A stretch of DNA of 64,000 nt from Minicystis rosea (lineage in GTDB: Bacteria > Myxococcota_A > Polyangia > Polyangiales > Polyangiaceae). Below are positions 25,271-34,463 of this stretch, piece after piece. A model generated the notes under the pieces. The model saw only the letters and a program-made list of their open reading frames with translations. It did no database searches and was not told the origin of the DNA. Each line of letters begins with the position of its first letter. Position 1 is the first letter of the stretch. Where the stretch lies: positions 11,392,377 to 11,456,376 of the forward strand of contig CP016211.1 of the NCBI GenBank assembly GCA_001931535.1, given 5' to 3'. The position numbers and the translations under genes were made by a program.

Positions 25271-27325
25271 CTAAGGCGCGGCCGGCACGGAGTCTTCGTC
25301 CGGCGGCGGATCGGGGACGACGATGGTGCCGTCGTTGGGCTGCGGCGAGGCCTTGCGCGGGCGAGGCCGGGGCGGGCCCTTCACCGCGGGGGTCGGCTTG
25401 GTCGGACGGCTGACCTTGCCCGGATCGATGGCCGTGGCAGTCGTCGTCGGCGCGCTCGAAGGCTCGGACGACGCGGACGGCGGCGGAGGCGGCGTGGTCG
25501 CCGAGGGCGCCGTGACGCTCGGCGTGCCGGAGACGCCGCCGCCGAGATCGATCTGCGAGCGCACGACCGTCCACGCGATGCCGGCGGCGAAGATGACCAG
25601 GCCGGCCACCATGAAGCGGACCATGCGGCGGCGCTTCGAGGTGCCGTCGAGCTCCGGCGGCGGCTCGGTGTATGCGGCCCGAAGCGACTCGACCTCGACG
25701 GGCGCCGTCGTGGCGTGGATGGCGGGCGTGCTCGGCGGCGCGAAGGCGGGCGCCGGCGCTGGTCGCGGAGGCGTGGGCGCCGGTCGAGAAGGCGTGGGCG
25801 TCGACGCGGGCGCAGGCGCGATCACGCGCGGCGGCGCCAGCACGACGGGCGCGAGCACGGCCTCGGGCGCGAGGTCCAGCGGCGAGCGGCTCGGCGCCGG
25901 GGGTGGCGGAGAAGGCGCGCGCGGCGGCTCCGAGAGCGGCGGCGCGCCCGCGCCGGCACGCACGAGGACGCCGATGTCGGAGACGCGCATGTCGGTCGCG
26001 GGGATCGTCTCGTCGAAGTCGACGATCTCGTGACCCTCGTGCGCCGGAGGCGCCGCGATCGGCGGCGCCATGGGCGACGACGGTCGGCTCGACGGGATGC
26101 CGTCGTGCGATGGGATCCTGGGTGCCGGGATCTTCGGCACGCTCGCCGGAGCGCCGGCCGCGGGGCGCGGCGCGTTGGGCACGCTCGGGCGAGGAGCGGG
26201 GATCGCGGCGGCGCCCGGGCGCGAGACCTTGGGCTCGGGGATCTTGAGCGCCGCCTTGGGTGCGGGCGTGGGCTCCGGCGCCTGACGCATGCGCGTCGGG
26301 CGATCGTCGTCGTCCTCGTCGAACGGATCGACCTCTTCGAACTCTTCGACCGAAGCGTCGATCTCGTGGACCGAGATGCCCGGCATGCGCGGCGGCGCCG
26401 GGAGCGACTTGGAGAGGCCCGAGCCGCTCGCCGCCGGAGGACGCACCGTGGGCGCGCGCGGAGCGGTGCCGTCGACCTGGGTCACCACCGCGGCCAGCGA
26501 GACCGCGACCTCGCGCGCGCTCTGGAAGCGCTTGGCGGGATCGCGCTCGCAAGCTTTGGCGAACCACGGATCGAACGGGACGGGGACGCCGGGGTAGACC
26601 TTCGATGGGACGGGGATCTCGCCCATCGAGATCTTGATGAGCAGGTCGCCCACGCCCTCGCTGTCGAAGGGCATCTCGCCGGTGACGCACTGGAAGGCGA
26701 TGACGCCGAGGGCCCAGAGGTCCGTGCGGAAGTCGATGTCCCCGATGCCTTTGACCTGCTCGGGGCTCATGTAGTGCGGCGTGCCGATGAGCGTGCCGAC
26801 GTTCGTCTTCTGCATCGTCACGCGGGCCGCGTCCTTGACCTTGGCGACGCCGAAGTCGAGGACCTTCACGACCTCGTCATCCTCGTTCGGACAGAGGAAG
26901 ACGTTCTCGGGCTTGAGATCGCGATGGACGATGCCGGCGGCGTGCGCGCGGCTCAACGCGCGGGCCACCTGGGTGACGATCTTGGATGTCTCGCGCAGCG
27001 AGAGGCGGCCGCGGTGGGCGAGGCGCTCGAAGAGGTCCTCGCCGTCGAGGAGCTCCATCACGATGAACGGCTGGTCGCCGTCGATGCCGTGATCGAGGAT
27101 CTGGACGACGTGCGCGCTGCGGAGCTGGGCGGCCGCCGTGGCCTCGCGACGGAAACGCTCGCGGGCGGTTTCCTTCTTGGCGAGCTCGGGGTCGATGAGC
27201 TTGACGGCGACGTGCGTCTGCAACGCAAGGTGCTCCGCGACCCAAACCGACGCCTGCGATCCCTGCCCGACGGGCCGGATCAGCCGATAGCGCTGGTTTA
27301 GAACTCGGCCCGCCTCAATGGCCAT
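25271..27325 (-). CDS. Membrane Ser/Thr protein kinase
   Basis: A 684-residue PknB-type kinase. Residues about 13-275 form a full catalytic domain: the glycine loop VGQGSQASV, Lys42 in VAVKLID, HRDLKPEN (134-141), DFG (157-159) and GTPHYMSPEQ. It is of the RD type and should be active. Residues about 290-560 are Pro/Ala-rich with short acidic patches. A membrane helix follows (VRFMVAGLVIFAAGIAWTVV) and then a Thr/Pro/Ser-rich extracytoplasmic tail of about 95 residues with no domain seen. The hemerythrin-like gene lies 65 bp upstream on the same strand. Targets are unknown. Confidence 0.93.
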   Translation of the reverse strand: MAIEAGRVLNQRYRLIRPVGQGSQASVWVAEHLALQTHVAVKLIDPELAKKETARERFRREATAAAQLRSAHVVQILDHGIDGDQPFIVMELLDGEDLFERLAHRGRLSLRETSKIVTQVARALSRAHAAGIVHRDLKPENVFLCPNEDDEVVKVLDFGVAKVKDAARVTMQKTNVGTLIGTPHYMSPEQVKGIGDIDFRTDLWALGVIAFQCVTGEMPFDSEGVGDLLIKISMGEIPVPSKVYPGVPVPFDPWFAKACERDPAKRFQSAREVAVSLAAVVTQVDGTAPRAPTVRPPAASGSGLSKSLPAPPRMPGISVHEIDASVEEFEEVDPFDEDDDDRPTRMRQAPEPTPAPKAALKIPEPKVSRPGAAAIPAPRPSVPNAPRPAAGAPASVPKIPAPRIPSHDGIPSSRPSSPMAPPIAAPPAHEGHEIVDFDETIPATDMRVSDIGVLVRAGAGAPPLSEPPRAPSPPPPAPSRSPLDLAPEAVLAPVVLAPPRVIAPAPASTPTPSRPAPTPPRPAPAPAFAPPSTPAIHATTAPVEVESLRAAYTEPPPELDGTSKRRRMVRFMVAGLVIFAAGIAWTVVRSQIDLGGGVSGTPSVTAPSATTPPPPPSASSEPSSAPTTTATAIDPGKVSRPTKPTPAVKGPPRPRPRKASPQPNDGTIVVPDPPPDEDSVPAAP

Positions 27326-27390
27326 CGGGACTCGACAGGGTACGGTGCGGGCCTTCGGTGTGTCGAGGTCCGCGGGGCTGCTTCAGGGAT

Positions 27391-27912
27391 TTACCGAGCG
27401 TTGGTCGCATGCGTCGACGGAGACCCGCCTCCGACGGACCCGGGACCGGGATCACCCGCCCAGGGCTTGGAGCTGCTCGCGGCGCCGTCTCTCTCGACGG
27501 ATTGCTTCATGAGCTGCCGCCATTCGTCGTGCGTCAGCTCGGGGTAAATGTAATCGCCCTCGAAGTTCGTGTGGTGGAGAAGCAGCCGAGCGATCTCGAA
27601 GATCAGCTCCCGGACGTCATCCCCCGGCTTCGTCGCGGCCAAACGGTTGGCAAGCTCACGGACCGCGTCATGCTGCTTGACAGCGACCTGAACTTCCGGC
27701 CCGAGGTCGTGCTCCTCGAGGTGAGGGAAGATCATCTCTTCCTCGTAGCGGAAGTGCCGCTCGACCGGGCCGCGGAGGAATTGGAGCAAGCTGTCGCGCT
27801 CGCCGGCGGCCGCCGCGGGCGAAGAGCGGGCCGTCTCGGCGAGACGAGACGCCATTTCGCGCGCTCGGTCCTCCTCGCCGAAGAGCTCCGCCAGCATCCG
27901 GTCGTATTGCAT
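27391..27912 (-). CDS. Hemerythrin HHE-domain protein
   Basis: A 173-residue protein. The four-helix iron-binding pattern is visible: VERHFRYEEEMIFPHLEEHD (His and Glu ligands), VKQHDAVRELANRL and LLLHHTNFEGDYIYPEL. Such proteins bind a di-iron centre and sense or carry O2, NO or peroxide. A Ser/Gly-rich C-terminal tail of about 25 residues is not part of the domain. ATG 27912 fits the domain start (MQYDRMLAEL). The frame upstream is the translated reverse of another gene's region. Confidence 0.87.
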   Translation of the reverse strand: MQYDRMLAELFGEEDRAREMASRLAETARSSPAAAAGERDSLLQFLRGPVERHFRYEEEMIFPHLEEHDLGPEVQVAVKQHDAVRELANRLAATKPGDDVRELIFEIARLLLHHTNFEGDYIYPELTHDEWRQLMKQSVERDGAASSSKPWAGDPGPGSVGGGSPSTHATNAR

Positions 27913-27992
27913 GGTCGCGCCCCGTCCTAGAGCAGCAGCGGCGGAGCGTCGAGCTTGATCGACGCGCCACGCCGGCTCACTGCTCGGCGACA

Positions 27993-28448
27993 CTAGCGCA
28001 CTTTCGGTGGCTGGGTGCGCACGATCTGGGCGAGCCGGGCCACCAGGCCGTTCGCCACCATGGTCAGGACAGACTTCTCGAGCTCCTCGCGCTTGTCCGG
28101 GCTCCCACCATACGAGATGCGCGAGCGCGCGCCCGAGCTCCCGGCGACCCTCCCGGAGACCGTGCAGGTCACCCGCAGGACGTCGCCCTGCTGCTCGGTT
28201 TTCATCTCGACGATGCGCGCGGAGAGGCTGACCGTCTTGGCCGCCTTCCCGAAATCCGCCCGTTTTGCCGCCTGTTTCAGCGCGTCCTTGAGCACCTTGC
28301 CGAGCCGCGCGGTGTCGAGTCCCTCCGGGACGTCGACCCGGACCCACTCGACCTTCGGCTTCGGTGAGGCGAACGCGCGCGCCGGCTGCGCGGTGATCGT
28401 CGCGATACCGAGCGCGGCTGCCATCGCCCACGTCGTGACGCGTCGCAT
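27993..28448 (-). CDS. Secreted protein of unknown function
   Basis: A 151-residue protein with a signal peptide (about 1-26, TAQPARAFA). The mature part is a compact alpha/beta domain: VEWVRVDVPEGLDTARLGKV, TVSLSARIVEMKTEQQGDVL, RVTCTVSGRVAGSSGARSRI, then a helical tail. One cysteine. A GTG at 28457 is an alternative start. The pattern of a short secreted domain with a basic helix recalls small periplasmic assembly proteins, but I do not recognise a family. Confidence 0.65.
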   Translation of the reverse strand: MRRVTTWAMAAALGIATITAQPARAFASPKPKVEWVRVDVPEGLDTARLGKVLKDALKQAAKRADFGKAAKTVSLSARIVEMKTEQQGDVLRVTCTVSGRVAGSSGARSRISYGGSPDKREELEKSVLTMVANGLVARLAQIVRTQPPKVR

Positions 28449-28543
28449 GGAGGGCACCCTAGGAAGGGCGCGGTCGCATGGCCAAGTTCGAGGCCCGCAC
28501 GGCGCGACGGGTGTCTCTCAGCACATGGCAGATGACGACGTTT

Positions 28544-28640
28544 CCGGATGCGATCGACGAAAGGCCCGAAGCGAAACGCGCTCGGTAGAGCGCGCCACGT
28601 CTCCCGATGCGATCGACGTCAGGCCCGAAGCGGCGGAACG
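28544..28640. repeat. Imperfect direct repeat of about 36 bp
   Basis: The core GATGCGATCGACG, followed by AGGCCCGAAGCG, occurs at 28544-28578 and 28603-28640 with a 24-bp spacer. It lies between the secreted-protein gene and the channel gene. Significance unknown. Confidence 0.55.
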
Positions 28641-28675
28641 TATGCGTCTGCGCGGGTGGATCGCGGGGTGGTGGG

Positions 28676-28700
28676 GCCCCGACGGCTTTGCCGTCGGGGC
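28676..28700 (-). terminator. Hairpin behind the KirBac gene
   Basis: GCCCCGACGGC-TTT-GCCGTCGGGGC is a perfect 11-bp stem with a 3-base loop, 25 bases past the channel gene's stop (28726). There is no T run. Confidence 0.6.
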
Positions 28701-28725
28701 GGCGGGGGCGCGAGCTCCCGCCGTG

Positions 28726-29628
28726 TCAACAGGCCACGACGTCGTGGAACTTGGAGAGATCCATCTGCAGGCGGCCGTCGGGGCGGCTCGAGAGGACGTC
28801 GACGAAGCGAGCGTTCCACGCGACGTCGCGCGCTTCGTAGATGTGCCGCGCGTGGATCGTTTGGGCGAAGGTGGCGTCGAGGCCGGTGACCGTGACGATG
28901 AAGCGCATGGCCTCGCGCTGCAGGGACTCCGCGGTCTCGCCGTAGAGCGGGCTCGTCTCGTCGATGATGTGGAAGGCCGTGAACGAGATGGTGAAGAGCG
29001 GCGTGTCGCTGCGGATGAGCGTGATGTCGTGGAGCCGCCGGATGCGCTCGCCCTCGGCCGAGATCTCGGGCTTCAAGATGGTCACCCGGAGCGAGGCTTC
29101 GATGATGTCGTTGCCGCGCTCGTTGGCCATGCGGAGGGTGAGCATCGGCTTGCCGTTGCGGGTGCCGATCACGAGCTTGTTGCTGAAGAGCACGCGCGCG
29201 GTGGGGCGCGAGAACTTGGCGAAGGTGAGGCCCGTGGCCATGGCCACGGCCAAGAGGCTGACGAAGGCCTCGATGGTCGTGAGGACGTTGGCGTACGTGG
29301 TCTTCGGCGACATGCAGCCGTAGCCGATGGTGGAGAAGGTCTGCACGCTGAAGAAGAAGGCGTCGCCGAACGAGCCGGGCGTCGCGCCCTGGATGCAGTT
29401 GCCACCGGCGAGGTAGAGGCACGCGAAGAGGGCGTTGATGCCGGTGTACACGGCCATGAACATGGCGATGACCCGCCGCCACGTGGCGATGAGGAAGAAG
29501 TGATAGAGGTCGGCGAGATACGCCTTCTTGCCGCCCACCCGGACGACGTCGCTCGGGTCGGTGAGCCGCGGCGGTAAGTGACCGACGGGCAGCGGGGCAG
29601 CAGGCGTGGTGGGGGAGGCGGTCGCCAT
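28726..29628 (-). CDS. Inward-rectifier K+ channel (KirBac family)
   Basis: A 300-residue protein. An N-terminal slide helix and first membrane helix (VIAMFMAVYTGINALFACLY) come before the pore helix and the selectivity filter TIGYG (residues 100-104). The second membrane helix (IEAFVSLLAVAMATGLTFAK) leads to the all-beta cytoplasmic Kir domain (GKPMLTLRMANERGNDIIEA, HDITLIRSDTPLFTISFTAF). The order and length are those of KirBac channels, which pass K+ and are gated by pH or lipid. The gene is divergent from the kinase-ATPase gene at 29834, and the two promoter regions share about 200 bp. Confidence 0.94.
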   Translation of the reverse strand: MATASPTTPAAPLPVGHLPPRLTDPSDVVRVGGKKAYLADLYHFFLIATWRRVIAMFMAVYTGINALFACLYLAGGNCIQGATPGSFGDAFFFSVQTFSTIGYGCMSPKTTYANVLTTIEAFVSLLAVAMATGLTFAKFSRPTARVLFSNKLVIGTRNGKPMLTLRMANERGNDIIEASLRVTILKPEISAEGERIRRLHDITLIRSDTPLFTISFTAFHIIDETSPLYGETAESLQREAMRFIVTVTGLDATFAQTIHARHIYEARDVAWNARFVDVLSSRPDGRLQMDLSKFHDVVAC

Positions 29629-29833
29629 GGGCCTCCCTGGTTTGTATCAGAGTCGTCGCGCGGCGCGGATCGGCGGGGCGGTGCCGCGCGGCGGTGACGG
29701 GCCCGTTTGGCGCGGGGCGCGGGTGTCGATCTCTCTCCCCGGCGAGCCGTGTGCCGCGTTACCTTGGGCCGGTTCGCGTGAAACGGGTCATCCTCTCGGT
29801 TCGAGCGGATCGAGCCCGCGGACGAGGTTCACC

Positions 29834-32800
29834 TTGGGGAACGACAGCGGAGACGACTTCGCCGGGACCGCGCGGTTCCAGGTGATCCGCCGCCTCGGCG
29901 CCGGCGGGATGGGCGTCGTCTACGAGGCCATCGATCGCGAGCGCAACGCCACCGTGGCGCTCAAGACGCTGCGCCACTTCAAGCCGGACGCGCTCCTGCG
30001 CTTCAAGAACGAGTTCCGCGCGCTCGCCGACATCCAGCACCCCAACTTGGTGACGCTGGGCGAGCTGTACGAGGACAAGGAGCGCTGGTTCTTCACGATG
30101 GAGATGGTGCACGGCGTGCACTTCCTCGATTACATCCGGCGCGCCGACGATCCGGACACCGACGAGGCTCCGCCCGAGAGCCTGCGGGCGTCGCGGCGAT
30201 CGGCGCCGACGGCGGTGGCGCGCGCGGATCAGCCGACCGTGGACGTGACGGCCTCGACGGAGGACGAGCCGGAGACGCGGCGGCGGCGATCGAGCCGGCC
30301 GCCGCAGGATCGGCTGTCGTCGGGCGCGGACGTGGCGCGGCTCCGATCGGCGTTCGCGCAGCTCGCGCTGGGGCTCTCGGCGCTGCACCGGGCGAAGAAG
30401 GTGCACCGCGACATCAAGCCCTCCAACATCCTCGTGACGCGCGAAGGGCGCGTGGTGGTGCTCGATTTCGGGCTGGTCGCGGACCTGCTCAACATGGTCC
30501 CTGAGTCGCACCTCGTCGGGACGTTCTCGTACATGGCGCCCGAGCAGGCCGGGCTGAAGACGGTCGGCCCGGCGGCCGATTGGTACAGCGTCGGGGTGCT
30601 CCTCTATCAAGCGCTCACCGGGCGCTTGCCGGTGACGGGCGCGGCCCGCGAGGTGCTCGTGCTCAAGCAGGCGTTCGAGCCGCCGGCGCCGCATGTCCTC
30701 GCCGACGTGCCCGAAGATCTCGATGCGCTCGCGGTCGACCTGCTCCGCATCGAGCCCGCGGCGCGTCCGAGCGAAGCGGAGATCTTGCGGCGGCTCTCGG
30801 CGGACGATCGGGCGCTGCGCGGCGCGCCGCCGCCGCACGGCGCGCACTTCGTCGGCCGGCGCATGGAGCTCGACGCGCTTCGCAAGGCGCTCGCGACGAC
30901 GCGCAAGGATCGCGGGGTCACGTTCCTCGTGCACGGCGAGTCGGGGGTGGGGAAGAGCGCGCTGCTGCGCCATTTCCTCGACGGCATCGTCGCGGAAGAT
31001 CCGGCCACCGTGGTGCTCGCGGGGCGCTGCTACGAGCGGGAGAGCGTGCCGTACAAGGCGGTCGACGGGATCATCGATGCGCTGAGCCGCTTCCTCTCGT
31101 CGCTGCCCGAGGACGAGCTCTCCGCGGTCTTGCCGCGGCAGCGCGGGCTCGTCGGGCAGGTGTTCCCCGTCATGCGGCGCATCGAAGCGGTGGCCCATGC
31201 GCCGCGGCCGGAGCCGGGCGCGCTCGATCCTTTGGTGCTGCGCGCGCGGCTGTTCTTCGCGCTCCGCGATCTGTTCGCGCGCCTCGGCGAGCGCCGCCCG
31301 GTGGTGCTCGCCATCGAAGATCTCCAGTGGGCCGACGCCGACAGCTTGGCGCTCCTCGCCGACGTGATGCGGCACCCGGGGGCGCCGCGGATCTTGCTCG
31401 TGACCACGATGCGGACCGCGCTCGCCAGCGAGAAGCGCGCGGCCGAGGCGCGCGGCGAGGCCGTGGCGATGCGATCGGTCGACGAGGTCTCTGCGCTGAT
31501 GTCGGGCGACGTTCGCCGGCTCTCGATCGAAGCGCTCCCGCCGAGCGACGCACGCGTGCTGGTGGACGCGCTCCTGCGCGACGCGGGCGCGGAGACCGAA
31601 GCGCTGGCGGCGTCGGTGGCGGCGGAGGCGGGCGGTCATCCGCTCTTCATCGACGAGCTGGTGCGCCATCGTCTGCTGCTCGGCGAGCAGGCGGGCCCGC
31701 TGCGGCTCACCGAAGCGCTGCGCGCGCGCATCGCGCGGCTCGATCCCGGCGCGCGCCGGCTCCTCGAGCTCGTGGCCGTCGCGGGCGCGCCGCTCGCGCA
31801 GGAGACGGCCGCCGCGGCGGCGAAGGTGGACTTCGGCGAGCTCGGCCGCTGCATCGCGGTGCTGCGTGCTGGCAACCTGCTGCGGACGGCGGGCGCGCGG
31901 CGCACCGACACCATCGAGGCCTATCACGATCGCGTGCGCGAAGCTGCGCTGCTCGGCCTCGACGCCGAGGGCGAGAAGGCCGCGCACGTGCGGCTCGCGC
32001 AGGCGCTCGAGGCTTCGCATAACGCCGACGCCGAAGCGCTGGCCGCGCATTGGCTCGGCGCCGGCGACGCCGACAAGGCCGCGACGTACGCGATCTGGGC
32101 CGCGAGCCAAGCGGCCGAAGCGCTGGCCTTCGATCGCGCCGCACGCCTCTACCAGCTCGCGCTCGACCTCAAGCCGCGCGACGGCGAGGACGGCGCGCAC
32201 CTCCGCGGCAAGCTCGGCGACGCGCTCGCCAATGCCGGCCGCGGGGCCGAGGCGGCCGAGGCCTACCTCGCGGCCGCGAGCGCGCTGGGCCCGAGCGAAG
32301 CCCTCGATTTGCGACGGCGCGCGGCCGATCAGCTCCTGCGATCGGGCCACATCGACGAGGCCATGGCGACCTTCCGCGTCGTGCTTTCGGCCGTCGGCAT
32401 GGACATGCCCGACTCGCCGCGCGCGGCGCTGGCGTCGTTCCTGTTCCGCCGCGCGCAGGTGCGCCTGCGCGGCCTCTCCTTCCGCGAGCGCGACGAGCAG
32501 GAGATCCCGCAGGAAGATCTCACCCGCATCGACACCTGCTGGTCGGCCGCCGTCGGCCTCGGTTTGGTGAACACCATCCTCGGTCAGTACTTCCGCGCGC
32601 GCTGCCTCCTGCTCGCGCTCGACGCGGGCGAGCCGCACCGCGTGCAGCGCGCGCTGGGGATGGAGGCCGCCTATTCGTCGGCCGATGGCGGCAAGGCGCA
32701 GAAGCGCACCGCCGAGGTGCTCGGCATGACGCAGGGCATGGCGAAGCGGCTCGATCATCCCTACGCCAAGGGCTGGGCGCTCGCCGCCGAAGCTGCGGCC

Positions 32801-33670
32801 GGCACGCTCGAAGGCCGATGGAAGACGGGCTATCGCGCCAGCGAGGACGCCGAGACCACCTTCCGCGATCGCTGCACCGGCGTGACCTGGGAGATCTCGA
32901 CCATGCGGTGGTTCTCGCTGTGGTCGCTCTCGTACCTCGGTGGCATCGCCGAGCTCTCGCGGCGCATCCCCGCGCGCTTGCACGAGGCGCGGGAGCGCGG
33001 CGATCTGTACGCCGTCATCTGCCACGCGACCGGACTGGCGAACCTCGTGTGGCTCGCCGAGGACGATCCGGAGACGGCCCGCGAACGCTCGCGTGAGGCG
33101 CTCGCCCGTTGGTCGCGCAAGACGTTCCACGTCGAGCACTGGTGGGCGATGCTCGCCGATCGACAGACCGATCTGTACGCCGGCGACGCCGAGGCCGCCT
33201 ACCGCATGGTGAACGAGCAGTGGCGCGAGCTCGACGACTCGCTGCTCCTCATGGTGCAGCTCACGCGCCTCGAAGCGACGCAACTCCGCGCGCGCGCCGC
33301 GCTGGCGCTGGCGCGACAGAAGCCTTCCGATCGCAAGGCGCTCAGCCGTGCGGCCGCGCAGGACGCCGATCGCATCGCGCGCGAGCGCATGACGTGGTCC
33401 GATCCCTTATCGTCGCTCCTCTTGGCCGGCGCGGCGGCGATCCAAGGCGACGTCGATCATGCAGAGGCGCTGCTGCGCGAGTCCGTCGCCGGGTTGGAGC
33501 GCGCGGACATGCCGCTCTACGCAGCCGCCGCGAAGTGGCAGCGCGGCCGCCTTCTCGGCGGTGACAGCGGCCGCGAGCTGATCACGACGGCGGAGAAGTG
33601 GATGGCGGAGCAGGGGATCGCGAACAAGGCGCGGATGGTGGCGATGCTGGCGCCGGGGTTCGAGGAGTAG
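29834..33670 (+). CDS. Ser/Thr kinase fused to AAA ATPase and helical repeats (PknK-like architecture)
   Basis: About 1278 residues from TTG 29834, which follows GAGG by six bases. Earlier in-frame starts overlap the divergent channel gene, and the first internal ATG falls inside the kinase glycine loop. The kinase domain has LGAGGMGVVYEA, Lys44, HRDIKPSN (191-198), DFGLV and TFSYMAPEQAG. A Ser/Arg-rich insert of about 60 residues (103-165) lies before the HRD loop. An AAA-16-type ATPase follows: Walker A GESGVGKS near residue 370, Walker B VVLAIEDLQWAD near 490. The C-terminal half is helical TPR-like repeats. In myxobacteria such proteins act as large signalling hubs. Confidence 0.9.
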   Translation: MGNDSGDDFAGTARFQVIRRLGAGGMGVVYEAIDRERNATVALKTLRHFKPDALLRFKNEFRALADIQHPNLVTLGELYEDKERWFFTMEMVHGVHFLDYIRRADDPDTDEAPPESLRASRRSAPTAVARADQPTVDVTASTEDEPETRRRRSSRPPQDRLSSGADVARLRSAFAQLALGLSALHRAKKVHRDIKPSNILVTREGRVVVLDFGLVADLLNMVPESHLVGTFSYMAPEQAGLKTVGPAADWYSVGVLLYQALTGRLPVTGAAREVLVLKQAFEPPAPHVLADVPEDLDALAVDLLRIEPAARPSEAEILRRLSADDRALRGAPPPHGAHFVGRRMELDALRKALATTRKDRGVTFLVHGESGVGKSALLRHFLDGIVAEDPATVVLAGRCYERESVPYKAVDGIIDALSRFLSSLPEDELSAVLPRQRGLVGQVFPVMRRIEAVAHAPRPEPGALDPLVLRARLFFALRDLFARLGERRPVVLAIEDLQWADADSLALLADVMRHPGAPRILLVTTMRTALASEKRAAEARGEAVAMRSVDEVSALMSGDVRRLSIEALPPSDARVLVDALLRDAGAETEALAASVAAEAGGHPLFIDELVRHRLLLGEQAGPLRLTEALRARIARLDPGARRLLELVAVAGAPLAQETAAAAAKVDFGELGRCIAVLRAGNLLRTAGARRTDTIEAYHDRVREAALLGLDAEGEKAAHVRLAQALEASHNADAEALAAHWLGAGDADKAATYAIWAASQAAEALAFDRAARLYQLALDLKPRDGEDGAHLRGKLGDALANAGRGAEAAEAYLAAASALGPSEALDLRRRAADQLLRSGHIDEAMATFRVVLSAVGMDMPDSPRAALASFLFRRAQVRLRGLSFRERDEQEIPQEDLTRIDTCWSAAVGLGLVNTILGQYFRARCLLLALDAGEPHRVQRALGMEAAYSSADGGKAQKRTAEVLGMTQGMAKRLDHPYAKGWALAAEAAAGTLEGRWKTGYRASEDAETTFRDRCTGVTWEISTMRWFSLWSLSYLGGIAELSRRIPARLHEARERGDLYAVICHATGLANLVWLAEDDPETARERSREALARWSRKTFHVEHWWAMLADRQTDLYAGDAEAAYRMVNEQWRELDDSLLLMVQLTRLEATQLRARAALALARQKPSDRKALSRAAAQDADRIARERMTWSDPLSSLLLAGAAAIQGDVDHAEALLRESVAGLERADMPLYAAAAKWQRGRLLGGDSGRELITTAEKWMAEQGIANKARMVAMLAPGFEE

Positions 33671-33673
33671 GGC

Positions 33674-33907
33674 TCAAGCGATGGGACGCGCGGGCGGGTT
33701 TTTCGTCCACTCCGCGTACTTTCGCCGGATGTACGCGAACCGTTCCTTGGCGGTCGGGTACCGGCCCACGAACCAGCGCACGAGATCGGCCAGCTCCTCG
33801 ACCTCCGCGTCCGTCGGCGGGATCGCCATGCGACGCTCGTAGGCTTCGAGCGTCAGCGGCGTCTCGCAGCGCTCGACGATTTCGGGGGCGAGCTCCTGGC
33901 GCTTCAC
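33674..33907 (-). CDS. Small hypothetical protein coupled to a nucleotidyltransferase
   Basis: A 77-residue protein starting at GTG 33907, whose GTGA overlaps the stop of the nucleotidyltransferase gene. It is helical and charged, with RCETPLTLEAYERRMAIPPT, EVEELADLVRWFVGRYPTAK and RFAYIRRKYAEWTKN. No family is recognised. The tight coupling suggests that it works with the nucleotidyltransferase, perhaps as a two-gene module. It ends three bases from the convergent kinase-ATPase gene. Confidence 0.68.
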   Translation of the reverse strand: MKRQELAPEIVERCETPLTLEAYERRMAIPPTDAEVEELADLVRWFVGRYPTAKERFAYIRRKYAEWTKNPPARPIA

Positions 33908-34386
33908 GAGGTCTCGCCTTTCGCTCGACGGAGCTTCTCGAGGAGCTCGATGTCGTCGACGTCCTTCGGTCGCAGAGACCAGCGCTTGGTCAGGATCAGA
34001 TCGTCGATACAGGGGACGGCGAGGTCGATCTTCTCGGTGTACGGAACGCTTTGACGACGCGTCCACGCATCCTCGAAACGCAGGGCGACACCGTCCTTCG
34101 TCGATGCCTGACGGGCCACGAGGACATCGATGCGCTCATCGCCTTCCAGCACGTAGCGACCACGCTGGCGGGCCTCCTCCGGTGAGCGGCTCGGTGCGAG
34201 GTCGAGCGGCGCGACGGCGTCGTTGAGGAGCACGATGTCGTCGGGATGCGCCCACAGATCGTAGTCCGCCGTGAGCACCGGGATGCCGAGCGCCACCAGC
34301 GCTCGGCGACCGATGAGGAGCACGCGCGCGCCGCTCTCGGCGATCGCCGTGAACAGATCTTCCTCATCGAACGAGGGCGCTTCCAC
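33904..34386 (-). CDS. Nucleotidyltransferase-fold protein (AbiEii/MNT-like)
   Basis: A 160-residue protein with GTG start. RVLLIGRRALVALGIPVLTA followed by DYDLW corresponds to the G-x-A-L...T-x-D-x-D motif of minimal and AbiEii-type nucleotidyltransferases. The acidic pair DYD would bind metal. A later block is VPCIDDLILTKRWSLRPKDV with DDIELL, also typical of the group. Proteins like this pair with small partners in toxin-antitoxin or abortive-infection modules. Here the partner is the overlapping 77-residue gene, which is not a recognised HEPN protein. The function is therefore uncertain. Confidence 0.75.
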   Translation of the reverse strand: MEAPSFDEEDLFTAIAESGARVLLIGRRALVALGIPVLTADYDLWAHPDDIVLLNDAVAPLDLAPSRSPEEARQRGRYVLEGDERIDVLVARQASTKDGVALRFEDAWTRRQSVPYTEKIDLAVPCIDDLILTKRWSLRPKDVDDIELLEKLRRAKGETS

Positions 34387-34463
34387 CCGACCAGTCTAGC
34401 GCACTACGAGAGCGAGCACGCCTCGTGGTCCGCGGCCGTCGGGCCTGCCCGACCGATCTCCCT

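Noticed and set aside
25013..27301. A 762-residue plus-strand frame
   Set aside because: Antisense of the Ser/Thr kinase gene.
29759..33283. A 1174-residue minus-strand frame
   Set aside because: Antisense of the kinase-ATPase gene, with no recognisable domain.
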